The notes beneath the pieces were generated by a model. That model had not been told where the DNA came from. It did not search any database and saw nothing but the letters and a program-made list of their open reading frames with translations. Shown here one piece after another: positions 49,633 to 59,289 of a stretch of DNA of 64,000 nucleotides. Every line of letters begins with the position of its first letter. Position 1 is the first letter of the stretch. A program made the position numbers and the translations under genes. Origin of the DNA: Candidatus Rifleibacteriota bacterium (GTDB taxonomy: Bacteria > Muiribacteriota > Ozemobacteria > Ozemobacterales > Ozemobacteraceae); the NCBI GenBank assembly GCA_012520995.1, contig JAAYNI010000049.1:1-64000 (forward strand), given 5' to 3'.

Positions 49633-51981
49633 TTGTCTTTATCCGACCAGGAAAAACATTTGCTAGAAAAGCTTAAAAGCGGCAAAAAGCCCGAAAAGCT
49701 TCAAGCGATTATTAAACTCCACAATTTTGGGAAATCAGAACAAATTCTCCAATCCTTGCTTTCTGCAATACAAACACACAGAGACGACAAGGAACTTATA
49801 TTTTACTCTGTCAGAGCAATCGAACAGATTGTACAAAGAGAACGTTACCCAATGCCTGATCTCGGCAAATATCTCAATCAGCCATCTAAATCAGGTAAAG
49901 AACACTATCCTGACAGCAAAACGCTTATAAAACCTTCCCCCGAAGATATTCAGAAAATTTTTTCTATTATACGTTCCTATGACTACGAACCTCCAAAAGA
50001 AATAATCCCGGCTTTAGGGTCTTTCCTTTCCAAACATGCAACTGCTGAGGATGCTCCATATTTGAAGAGCTACATGCTCAGGGATGAAATGAATGCCACA
50101 TTGCCCTTGCTGACAGCTGCAAGGTTAAGACTCCCTCAATTGCTGCCCGAGATACTTCCTTTTTTGCTGACTTCAAAAAACCCTACTATCAGATGTCGAG
50201 CAATCACTGTTTTAAAGGCAATAAATCCGGAAGATGCAAAAAAACACTTTCTATCTATGGTCGCTTCTCACCGCATTGAGGATAAAATCGCAGCCTTGGA
50301 AATAGCTTTTATGTTCCCATTTGAGTTTGTGTGCGACTATACAATTAAGCTTGTTGCGACAGAAACAGATCATGAGCTTTTAAGCAGAGCAAATATTCTC
50401 ATAGCTTCAAACCCTTCTATCGAAACAGCTTTGAAAATACTGGATCATGCTGAAACAGTCAACGGCGCCAAAAAAAAGCTTCTTAAACAGATGTTTACCA
50501 CCGTCTGTAAAGCTTTGATCATAACTCACAAAGGTGACCCGCAAGAAATAACTCCAGCCGCCATTATAAAACGTTGGCAAGAACAAAAGCTGGACAAATT
50601 TTTAGCAAATATTGAAGTTAGACTTGTTTTCAACGATCTGGAAGAAAATAAAAGAATTGTCGCCTGGCTCCTGAAGAATCAAAAAGACCCGAAAATCCGT
50701 CCTTTTATTGATTCGTTGGCAGACAACCCACAAACAGAATCCATATACCGCCAAGAAATTTTGCCGAACCTGCAACCGCTTGAAAAGTCTCAAGACGCTG
50801 ATGAATCTTCAGACACTTCTGAAGATAGTGAAACCTTGATATTTCTCAAACAAGTAGATCTTCCTGCTCTTTTGCAAAACAAGAAAATGATTCTTGATTT
50901 AGCAAACAATGCAAGCGGCAGTCTGAAAGCTGAAGCCATAAATGCCCTATCACGAAACGAACCTCTTTTGGACTATGCCAACTTGGCTGTAGATGCACTT
51001 AATGAAGAAAATTCAGAGGTAAGAATCGCAGGCTTCAACCTGCTACAGAAAGTTAACAAAGACAACCTCAGACTTAGAATACCAAAACTTCTTAATGATG
51101 AAGAGCCAATGCTCAGATTCAGAGCTGTCAGCTTTGCCCTCACTTATGACAAAACAAATGCCAGAGCCTCGCTATTCTCCCTTTTGAAGTCCCCTGAGCC
51201 GAGAGTGCGTTCTAACGCTATTTCGGCTATTATGCTATTCCCGTTTGAAAGCGTCAAAACAGCTTTAATAAATCAACTCAAACAAGAAGACAATCAATAT
51301 CTTGCCGAAAAGATTTGTTTTATATTCTCAAGCAATCCTTCAGCTACCCTGTTAAATGACCTTTATAAACTGCAAGGCACTCTTAGAGGAGATATAGAAA
51401 TATATTTGGCTGAAGCTATCAACAAAATATCCGAGTTGTTGCCTTATCTGCCTCCTGAATTGCAAAAAGAACCCAAAAAAGAAGCTGCCGACATATCGCA
51501 ATATTCTCCTGAAAATATCAGAAAATTATCTTCCAAAAAGACTCAGCCCCATGTCGATAGAAAAGAGCTTTATAAAAACGAATCATTAAAATTCATATTA
51601 GCTCTTGCAGCCCTTATATTTTTTATTGCCGTTCTCCCCTCACTTTTCATGGGAAGAACCTCCACAAAGACGCCAACCTATAAAGCCCCTAAAAGCTCCA
51701 AAACGCCAACTCGCACTTCTGAAAGGAAGCGCAAGTTTGCCAAGGCAGCAGTGCCTAATAAGTTCACAATGAACCGTGCTTGTGAAGTTACGGGAGAAAT
51801 TAAAGCCCTGAAATCTGAATTTTCTTTAATCCTAAAAACAAGCGATATTCTCATGGAAATATCCTTTCAGGAAGGAATGCCCGAAGACCTCTCCGTTGGC
51901 GATGTAATTAAAGTAAAATGCGTTCCTTACAGACAAAATTCACGTGACATAATAATAGCAAAAGGTATGGAAATTAATTAA
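49633..51981 (+). CDS. HEAT-repeat protein with C-terminal TM and small beta domain (TTG start)
   Basis: Repeated helical pairs SEVRIAGFNLLQKV / PMLRFRAVSFAL / PRVRSNAISAIM. Confidence 0.8.
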   Translation: MSLSDQEKHLLEKLKSGKKPEKLQAIIKLHNFGKSEQILQSLLSAIQTHRDDKELIFYSVRAIEQIVQRERYPMPDLGKYLNQPSKSGKEHYPDSKTLIKPSPEDIQKIFSIIRSYDYEPPKEIIPALGSFLSKHATAEDAPYLKSYMLRDEMNATLPLLTAARLRLPQLLPEILPFLLTSKNPTIRCRAITVLKAINPEDAKKHFLSMVASHRIEDKIAALEIAFMFPFEFVCDYTIKLVATETDHELLSRANILIASNPSIETALKILDHAETVNGAKKKLLKQMFTTVCKALIITHKGDPQEITPAAIIKRWQEQKLDKFLANIEVRLVFNDLEENKRIVAWLLKNQKDPKIRPFIDSLADNPQTESIYRQEILPNLQPLEKSQDADESSDTSEDSETLIFLKQVDLPALLQNKKMILDLANNASGSLKAEAINALSRNEPLLDYANLAVDALNEENSEVRIAGFNLLQKVNKDNLRLRIPKLLNDEEPMLRFRAVSFALTYDKTNARASLFSLLKSPEPRVRSNAISAIMLFPFESVKTALINQLKQEDNQYLAEKICFIFSSNPSATLLNDLYKLQGTLRGDIEIYLAEAINKISELLPYLPPELQKEPKKEAADISQYSPENIRKLSSKKTQPHVDRKELYKNESLKFILALAALIFFIAVLPSLFMGRTSTKTPTYKAPKSSKTPTRTSERKRKFAKAAVPNKFTMNRACEVTGEIKALKSEFSLILKTSDILMEISFQEGMPEDLSVGDVIKVKCVPYRQNSRDIIIAKGMEIN

Positions 51982-52823
51982 TGGATAAAATTTTAGACAA
52001 ACTTGAATCAAAATATGGCAAATATGCCATTCCAAACCTGATACAATATATCTCTGTTTTGATGTTCATGGTCTTTTTGTTAGATTCTGCTGGAATCATT
52101 TCTTATCAACAATTAGTTTTATCAGGATTTTATGTCATAAAACAATCACAGTTCTGGCGAATATTCACCTTTCTGCTTGTTCCTATGAGCAAAACGCCAG
52201 TGGCTCTCTTTTTCGAAGTCATGATTTTATTTTTATGCGCAAGAGGCGTTGAAGCGGCTATAGGCACTTTCAGAATGAACGCCTACTATTTTTTAGGCGC
52301 ATTTATGATAATTCTGGCATCTTTCATATTTCCTCTTAATGTTTTTAACAGTCACTTTCTCTATTTGAGCTTCTTTTTTGCTTTTGCAACTCTTTACCCT
52401 GATTACGAGTTGTTGCTTTTCTTTGTCCTGCCTGTAAAAATTAAATATCTTGCCTATTTTTCAGCATTTCTTCTTCTTTACGCAGTTTTTTCCTCGACAT
52501 ATGGCCTTGCAGGCGTACTTTACCAGCTTTTAAACTTGGGTCTTGCCCTATTCAACTATTTCCTCTTTTTCGGGACTCAGCACGTAAAAAACAAAATAGG
52601 CGATGTGCAACAAAGAAGACGCTATAACGCCTATGTTAAAGAGATTGATAAAGCAACTAGACCCATAAACAAATGTTCCCGCTGTTCCAAAAATGAAAAA
52701 GACAATCCTGACGAGCAATTTAGATATTGCACCTGCAAAGTTTGCGGTGAAGATGGAGTAGCTTTTTGTGCCGAACACCTGAAGGAACATAAAGAAGAGA
52801 TTGCAAAAAAGAAAGGAGAATAA
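51981..52823 (+). CDS. Rhomboid-like (apparently non-catalytic) membrane protein with C-terminal zinc-binding tail
   Basis: Multi-[12 protein letters not shown]; no Gx[26 protein letters not shown]. Confidence 0.65.
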   Translation: MDKILDKLESKYGKYAIPNLIQYISVLMFMVFLLDSAGIISYQQLVLSGFYVIKQSQFWRIFTFLLVPMSKTPVALFFEVMILFLCARGVEAAIGTFRMNAYYFLGAFMIILASFIFPLNVFNSHFLYLSFFFAFATLYPDYELLLFFVLPVKIKYLAYFSAFLLLYAVFSSTYGLAGVLYQLLNLGLALFNYFLFFGTQHVKNKIGDVQQRRRYNAYVKEIDKATRPINKCSRCSKNEKDNPDEQFRYCTCKVCGEDGVAFCAEHLKEHKEEIAKKKGE

Positions 52824-52824
52824 T

Positions 52825-53298
52825 ATGGACAAGCCAATGAAAAAAGTTGAACTTTTTACAGACGGAGCTTGCAGCGGAAATCCTGGCCCTGGCGGTTGGG
52901 GAGTACTTTTAAGATACAAAACAACTGAAAAACAGCTCTCAGGCGCTGAGGAAGACACTACTAACAACCGAATGGAGCTTATGGCCGTCATAGCTGGCTT
53001 AGAAGCTCTGACACAGCCATGTGATGTCACAATTACCACTGACAGCAGATATATTGCAGACGCCTTTAACGAAAATTGGCTTGATACTTGGCTAAGTAAC
53101 GGCTGGAAAACTGCCGGCAAAAAGCCCGTTAAAAATCGAGAACTTTGGGAACGTCTATTGGAAGAAACCGCAAGACACAAGGTAACCTGGCAGTGGATTA
53201 AAGGTCACAGTGGTCATGAAGAGAACGAAATTTGCGATCGTTTGGCCGTAGAAGCCCGTACAAAACTTGAAGAGGAAATAAAAAACAGAGAAAGCTGA
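52825..53298 (+). CDS. rnhA: Ribonuclease HI
   Basis: [46 protein letters not shown]. Confidence 0.97.
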   Translation: MDKPMKKVELFTDGACSGNPGPGGWGVLLRYKTTEKQLSGAEEDTTNNRMELMAVIAGLEALTQPCDVTITTDSRYIADAFNENWLDTWLSNGWKTAGKKPVKNRELWERLLEETARHKVTWQWIKGHSGHEENEICDRLAVEARTKLEEEIKNRES

Positions 53299-53305
53299 TA
53301 AACAT

Positions 53306-55384
53306 TTGAAAAGATTTAACATAACAATTTGCGCAGGATTATTTATCCTGATTTCTATCTATTCAGCTTATGCAGAAGTTTCTCTGGAGGAACTTCTTAG
53401 AAAGCTGGAAGCGCCGCAAGTTGATTACAGCTCCGCTCTGAACGAAAAACAATACGAATACCCTGACTTAATCTCCCCCAACAGCCTTTACGAATCTGAA
53501 AGCTCTACAGCTCCGATAATCCATCAACCAGCTTCATATTCATATTCTCAAGGTTATTATCCGCAAGAACAATGGTATCCGCTGGAAAACAGCTATACTC
53601 CGAAACCTGTCCAAAACCGCTATTCCGCTAACGAACCACCTTTTGAAGTATATGAACAGCCTCTCCAAGCAAAACAGGAAAAAAAAGCGACAAAACTTCC
53701 TTCAAAACATGAAAAAAAAGAAAATACACCTGATGTAACAAGCAAAACATTGCAGCCCTTGCCCAAGAACCCACAAAAAATTTCGCATACTCTTATTTCA
53801 GAAACCCCTTTAAAACCCGAAAAAAGCTCTAACACCGTGATTTCAGCAGAGCCCTCTATGCCTTTCTCTGATGAAATAAATAAAGTTTCTCAAGAAACAC
53901 CTGGACAAACTTTCTCCCAGCAACATTTGCCTCATTTTGAAGAAATAAAGCCATATATACAACAGACATCTGCTAAATCTGCTGAACCTGCTGTTTCAAA
54001 AGTGCAACAAACTACTCTTCAAGAACATCCGGAAACAGAAACGCCTCAATTGGTAAAAGCTGAACCAAAACAATCCATACCTATTGAAAGCATAGAAGAA
54101 AATCTTCAGTCAGATATAATTGAACCTTCTTCACACTTTGAAGAACAACCCCCATCTCAAATTATTGCTTACTCCCCTCCAGATAACGATGAATTTTCAG
54201 TTGAAACATTCAACGAAAAACAAGAAACTTTCCATTACGAAGAAGCGGAAGCAACGATTGATTCTAATTCCTTCTCCTCAGAAGACTCACCCTTGTCTCC
54301 ACCTGCTTCAACAGCTGACAAAACACTTTATGAGCCCAAAGTGTTAAAGTTGGAAGCTGACATGCAGCCTGAAAACAAACTTCAGCAAGATTCTAACAAC
54401 CCCATACAAAAAAAAGCAGCAGCAGCAGAAGAAGAAGAAGAAACAGCACTGCTGGAAGAAGAATCTGAAGACTTATACGAAGAGGAACTGGAGGAAATCG
54501 ACCCTCAGCCGATAAAACAGCGAAGAAAAAAAACGGGATTTTTGAAGAAAAATGCCTCCAGATTGCTCATTATGTTCATTACTGTCTTAGGAGCTATATT
54601 AGCAATAGCAGCCAGCAGATATTTTAAAAAAAGACAAGCTGAAAGCCTTCAAAAGCCAGTTTCTAACCTTACTGCTACAACTCCAGTCATAAGCGAAAAA
54701 CCTCAAATTAAAGCCCAAAAACCGTCAATCGAACCCGCAGTATTAGAGGTCAATCAAAACATAACCTCTTTGAAAGCACATCCTGCTACAATAATAGAGG
54801 TTTCAACGGCTATTACTGAAACCAGCTCTCTTCAGACGCCTGAAATTGCTCAGACAGCCCATTCTCCTATTCATGAGCTGGACAACAAAACAAGCTCTTT
54901 GCATGTTCCAGAAACAATTGAAGACGCGGCTTCTCTCTCACAACCAGCTTTATCATCTTACCAAGAAAACGCTGACAAATTAGACACAGCCAAATCACCT
55001 GTCTCAGACAATCTTGAGATTTTTGAAACTCCAGAAATTACACAAACTCTTGAACATAACAAAACAACAGAAAACCATAAGAAACAGAAAATAACTCAAA
55101 AGCAGAAGACATACCAAGAAACTCTCCCTGAACCTGCTCCATCAACACTTTTGAAGCCAATCAGGCAAAAAACTCCACGAAATCTTAACATAGAATACGT
55201 CTATGAAACAGCAGAAACAGACGCTTCAAACTACGAAGACAACGTAGCGGAAATAATAGAAATCTACGATGAACTTCCAGAAAACATGCTCTCATCAGGC
55301 CAAAAGGTGGAATATGTTTATGAGGACATCCATATCAACGAAGATGACCCCGCTCTAGCCGATCTGCTTTCCAGCTTGATTTAA
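53306..55384 (+). CDS. Large low-complexity membrane-anchored protein
   Basis: 692 aa Pro/Glu/Gln-rich; internal TM; repeated EYVYE. Confidence 0.7.
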   Translation: MKRFNITICAGLFILISIYSAYAEVSLEELLRKLEAPQVDYSSALNEKQYEYPDLISPNSLYESESSTAPIIHQPASYSYSQGYYPQEQWYPLENSYTPKPVQNRYSANEPPFEVYEQPLQAKQEKKATKLPSKHEKKENTPDVTSKTLQPLPKNPQKISHTLISETPLKPEKSSNTVISAEPSMPFSDEINKVSQETPGQTFSQQHLPHFEEIKPYIQQTSAKSAEPAVSKVQQTTLQEHPETETPQLVKAEPKQSIPIESIEENLQSDIIEPSSHFEEQPPSQIIAYSPPDNDEFSVETFNEKQETFHYEEAEATIDSNSFSSEDSPLSPPASTADKTLYEPKVLKLEADMQPENKLQQDSNNPIQKKAAAAEEEEETALLEEESEDLYEEELEEIDPQPIKQRRKKTGFLKKNASRLLIMFITVLGAILAIAASRYFKKRQAESLQKPVSNLTATTPVISEKPQIKAQKPSIEPAVLEVNQNITSLKAHPATIIEVSTAITETSSLQTPEIAQTAHSPIHELDNKTSSLHVPETIEDAASLSQPALSSYQENADKLDTAKSPVSDNLEIFETPEITQTLEHNKTTENHKKQKITQKQKTYQETLPEPAPSTLLKPIRQKTPRNLNIEYVYETAETDASNYEDNVAEIIEIYDELPENMLSSGQKVEYVYEDIHINEDDPALADLLSSLI

Positions 55385-55641
55385 CAACATCTAGTAGTCT
55401 GTAAGATCTAAAGCTTTTTTCTATCCACAGATTACACAGATTTTCATTTGATAATAAATTAGCAATGTGTTTTCTCTTGATTTATTCCATATAAGTATTA
55501 TCAGGATTTTTTTTGAAATATGTGAGTTTCAGCTATTTATCAGCATCTTAAAGCAGTTGTTGGCTGAGTAATATTGAGTTGCTAAACAATTTTACTACTC
55601 CCCTCACCCTACCCTCTATCTCCATGATTTTTAAGCTTTGC

Positions 55642-56262
55642 TTAAAACTTCTCTAATATTTCAGGAGCTTCTTCTGCAACCTCTGGCCAAAAATATAAAA
55701 GCAAATTTTTGTTAAAAGCAGTAACCTTGAAGCCTCCTAGGGGTCCAGCTGATTCGCCTTTAGTAACAATAGCGTCAAAAGCTTCTCTGCCGCTTTTCCC
55801 TTTTGAACGCAAATATTTGCCTATAACAGCGCCTGTTCGGTCACATCCCCACATGCACTGAACATAGGCCTTTTCATTAATCATAGAGAGAATCTGCTCT
55901 GTTTCCAGTGCCGTGGGAACCTTTTTGGCATGCATCTTCATCTCTGTAACTTTAATATCTTTAAGAAGTGCCAGCTTCTTTAATCTTGCATTAAGAGGGT
56001 CATCCTTTGGAACATGCAAAAGCACTATATGTTTGACACCAAAACTCTTAAGCAAATCCAAATATTCCGAAACTTTTTGATCTGAATTGGCCTTAGTGAC
56101 AGGGTTAAAAAGACTGCCGCCTGCAAAAAGCTCGGAGTTTATAATCCTGAAATTATAGGGATAAGCCCCGCTGCCGCCAGCATCTGCAAACTTTAATGTT
56201 TCAGCAAAAATGCCGAACGGCAGCAGCAAAAAAAGACTTATCAGAAAAAAACGTTTTAACAC
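55642..56262 (-). CDS. Secreted protein tyrosine phosphatase-like protein
   Basis: Signal peptide; CX5R loop CMWGCDRTG. Confidence 0.75.
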   Translation of the reverse strand: MLKRFFLISLFLLLPFGIFAETLKFADAGGSGAYPYNFRIINSELFAGGSLFNPVTKANSDQKVSEYLDLLKSFGVKHIVLLHVPKDDPLNARLKKLALLKDIKVTEMKMHAKKVPTALETEQILSMINEKAYVQCMWGCDRTGAVIGKYLRSKGKSGREAFDAIVTKGESAGPLGGFKVTAFNKNLLLYFWPEVAEEAPEILEKF

Positions 56263-56270
56263 CCTTTAAA

Positions 56271-57020
56271 TCAAAGCTCAGGAATTTGCAAAGTCATTCC
56301 TATTTTCAGATACTTAGGATCGCTGATTCCGTTGTAATCTGCAAGCTTTTGCCATTTAGCGGTAGTTCCATACATAAGCTTGCTGATTTTGCCTAATGTA
56401 TCACCTGATTTAACTACATAAGTCTTGGGGCCAACAGCTTCATCTTTCGCTATGACAACAGGTTCATCGTCATATTCATCAAAAATAGGCTTATAGGCTT
56501 CAGGTTCTTCATATTTGGAAATCAAAACCGGCTGTTCCAATATAATTGGAGGAGCTATTTCGATTTCGGAAATCTTCTCAGGTTCCAAATAAGGTTCAGG
56601 CTCAGGATAAGCTGAAGCAGGAGGATAAAGAATATCTGAGCGGTCTTCTTGTATGCTGACTGATGGAAGCGGAACTATCTCAATAATTTCTTCTATAGCG
56701 GCAGAAGGAACAGCTTCCAGAATTCTGAAGTTTCTCACTCTAATGCCACCCAAAGGATATTTTTCGTCACTTTTAATAACGTTTCCAAAAACTCGCAATT
56801 TCAATCCAATGTTTTTGGCTGCAGCTTCTGCTTTTTTGCCTGTCAAAATCAGATTTTGTCCGTCTACGGCTTCAAAAACTATTCTGTCTTGGTTAGCAGA
56901 GACTATTCGTCCTGTAACAGTAGTGGAATTTACTTTTTTCTTTCCAAACAAGCCAGCATAAGAAACAGAAGGGAATACGAGTATTGCTATAAGCAACGAC
57001 ACAGCAAATTTATTTTTCAT
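56271..57020 (-). CDS. LysM domain protein
   Basis: C-terminal TYVVKSGDTLGKISKLMYG...LKIGMTLQIP. Confidence 0.9.
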   Translation of the reverse strand: MKNKFAVSLLIAILVFPSVSYAGLFGKKKVNSTTVTGRIVSANQDRIVFEAVDGQNLILTGKKAEAAAKNIGLKLRVFGNVIKSDEKYPLGGIRVRNFRILEAVPSAAIEEIIEIVPLPSVSIQEDRSDILYPPASAYPEPEPYLEPEKISEIEIAPPIILEQPVLISKYEEPEAYKPIFDEYDDEPVVIAKDEAVGPKTYVVKSGDTLGKISKLMYGTTAKWQKLADYNGISDPKYLKIGMTLQIPEL

Positions 57021-57084
57021 AGAATTTCTCCATTAAAGAAAGATACAGGTTAGTTATAGTTTCTTTAGCAAATTATTTCAAGAG

Positions 57085-59259
57085 CTAAGAAATGTTTATT
57101 CTCAAGCTGCTCAAAATTTTACGAATTAAAGGTTCATAGGATGAAATATTATCCGTTGGAAGAACAAATCTTATCCAAGCTCCTCCATTTTCCAATTCTA
57201 TTAAGTAATCAAGAAAATGAACAGAAAAGCCGTCTGGTTTTCCAAAGTCCCACAAATACTGATATATCTTCTTAGGTTTCAAAAGATTTTGGAAATTGTC
57301 TCCGAGCAATGATGTGCCAGTTTCTTCTTTTGCCTTCAAAACGGCCATTTCGGCTATTTTTTCAAATTCAGCAACAAAGTCCTCATCGAGGGTATCTCCG
57401 AAGCGAAGAAAATGAAATGAATCGCCGAAAGAACCATCAACAGAAAATGTCCAAATATTTTCTTTCTGCCTGAGATGCCAAGATTCGGGAAATTCCGCAG
57501 CATAACGGTTTTCTGGAGCAGAAATAGTTTTGTAGCCATCAACTTTAAAAGGATAGAAACCATTATTAAATCCTAGATAAAGGTGTTGTGAAAAAGCTAA
57601 CAACATTATTCCAAGAGAAATCGTCATCAAAGTTTTTTTTACTAGATTAGCCTTAGTTTTGAATATCTTAAAAAGGAGTATTACAAGGCAACCTGATAAG
57701 AAGCCGCCAAACGTGCCTCCCAAATGGGAATAAATGTCTATATTAGGAAAAACGAAGGTTATAAGAACATTTATAAAAATAAGACTAAATACATTAGCCT
57801 TTGTAAAAACCTTTGAATAATATTTATAATTCGGAGCCTTGGCGTAATAAAAAATTATACCGGCAGCAAACAGGCCAAAAATAGATCCGGAGGCTCCCAC
57901 TGTAAAAGTCTCAGGCCTAAAATAGACAGAGCATAGTCCTCCAAGTGTTCCAGAAAAGAGAAAAATAAAATACATGGCTCCTGCCCCTGCCATATTCTCA
58001 ACTATTACGGCAAGAGTCACAAAGGCTAAATAGTTGAGAGCAAAATGAAGCCAATTTAAATGTATAAACTGGTATGCTATCAGGCGAAAATATTCTCCCC
58101 AAGCCAATAAACGAGAATGAAGAGAACCTGAATTTATAAGCTGCAGAAGATCTTGAATGCCAATACTCAGAAACAAAGCGGTTGGAACTGTTATAAAAAA
58201 ACCAAACCACATAGTCCCAAAGCTTTTGTTTTTCAAGGGCGGCAAAAGCTCCATTTTCTCCTCTAAACCTATAGGAAAGCTTGATGCAAATTCATCATAG
58301 AGGCGTTTATGAACAGGAATCATTTTTTCGCCTAAAAAGTTTTGATTTTCCAGCAAAGAGGCATATCGGCGTTGCATTGAAGGCAAAAGATGCTCTTCTT
58401 TAACACTTAAATTAGCTATTACAGTCTGCATGCCAGAAGAACCCGCTTCAAAATCACCTGAGTTAAATACAGAGACAAAGCGCCAAAAACTTAAAAGAGA
58501 AGAGGGTATCTTGGTGAGAATCACCATACGTTCCGACATCAATTCGTCAAATTTTTCTTTCCACCCGAGAAAAGAAAACAGCGTCATACGGCTAATAATA
58601 AGACTGACTTTGTCATGTATGTTTGTGAGCTTTGACGCCTGATTTTCCAAAGTGAGCTGAGACTTAACAGCCGACTCGCTGTCGCCTATCTCCAAATAAG
58701 CTCTGGTAAGCAAAACATAAGCCTGCGGAGGCAGCTCTTTTTGCATGTCTTTAAAGGAGAAGGCCTCTATGACCCCGTCATAATCACTTCTATGAAACCT
58801 GAAAATAGCAAGAAATAATGCTGGCAAGATGTCATCTGATTCGCTATTTTTAGCCTCCTCCGCAAGATGAAAATCCAACATTTCGGGATTTTCCATGCGG
58901 TCAAATACAAGCTTAGCCAAAGAAGCCAAATTCTGATTTTTATCAGAAGGAGCCAGCAAAGCAAGGAGTCTAGCTGGCCGATAAATTATGTCAGGACGAT
59001 TTTTAAGTATAAGATTTTCAACAAAACTTGAGAGAGCATCAGGAAGAGTAATCTGCAAAAATTGAAGCAGAACACCGGCAAGAGCAACATAGCCCAATCT
59101 GTCGCTCTTATAAAAAAAGCCTCCAAGCAAGGAAGCGGCAAAGAACACTTGGGCAATATAAAAACGGTTTCCCTTAATATCATTCGTAATGAGAGAGATT
59201 ACTCTGCCAATCAAGGAGAGAAGGGAAATCCAAATTACAATCAGTAGAAAGTCCGACAT
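57085..59259 (-). CDS. Rhomboid family intramembrane serine protease with large N-terminal domain
   Basis: HLNWLHFALNYLAF, TVGASGSIFGL, IDIYSHLGG. Confidence 0.88.
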   Translation of the reverse strand: MSDFLLIVIWISLLSLIGRVISLITNDIKGNRFYIAQVFFAASLLGGFFYKSDRLGYVALAGVLLQFLQITLPDALSSFVENLILKNRPDIIYRPARLLALLAPSDKNQNLASLAKLVFDRMENPEMLDFHLAEEAKNSESDDILPALFLAIFRFHRSDYDGVIEAFSFKDMQKELPPQAYVLLTRAYLEIGDSESAVKSQLTLENQASKLTNIHDKVSLIISRMTLFSFLGWKEKFDELMSERMVILTKIPSSLLSFWRFVSVFNSGDFEAGSSGMQTVIANLSVKEEHLLPSMQRRYASLLENQNFLGEKMIPVHKRLYDEFASSFPIGLEEKMELLPPLKNKSFGTMWFGFFITVPTALFLSIGIQDLLQLINSGSLHSRLLAWGEYFRLIAYQFIHLNWLHFALNYLAFVTLAVIVENMAGAGAMYFIFLFSGTLGGLCSVYFRPETFTVGASGSIFGLFAAGIIFYYAKAPNYKYYSKVFTKANVFSLIFINVLITFVFPNIDIYSHLGGTFGGFLSGCLVILLFKIFKTKANLVKKTLMTISLGIMLLAFSQHLYLGFNNGFYPFKVDGYKTISAPENRYAAEFPESWHLRQKENIWTFSVDGSFGDSFHFLRFGDTLDEDFVAEFEKIAEMAVLKAKEETGTSLLGDNFQNLLKPKKIYQYLWDFGKPDGFSVHFLDYLIELENGGAWIRFVLPTDNISSYEPLIRKILSSLRINIS

Positions 59260-59289
59260 ATTTTACACACCATACTAACTAATGGATGA

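Noticed and set aside
52548-53180. 210-aa minus-strand ORF
   Set aside because: Antisense to rnhA and the rhomboid-like gene, both strongly supported.
49633-55384. Pilus-adjacent genes as a phage-defence island
   Set aside because: No nuclease, helicase or sensor domains typical of defence apart from housekeeping rnhA; the pilus/envelope context explains them better.
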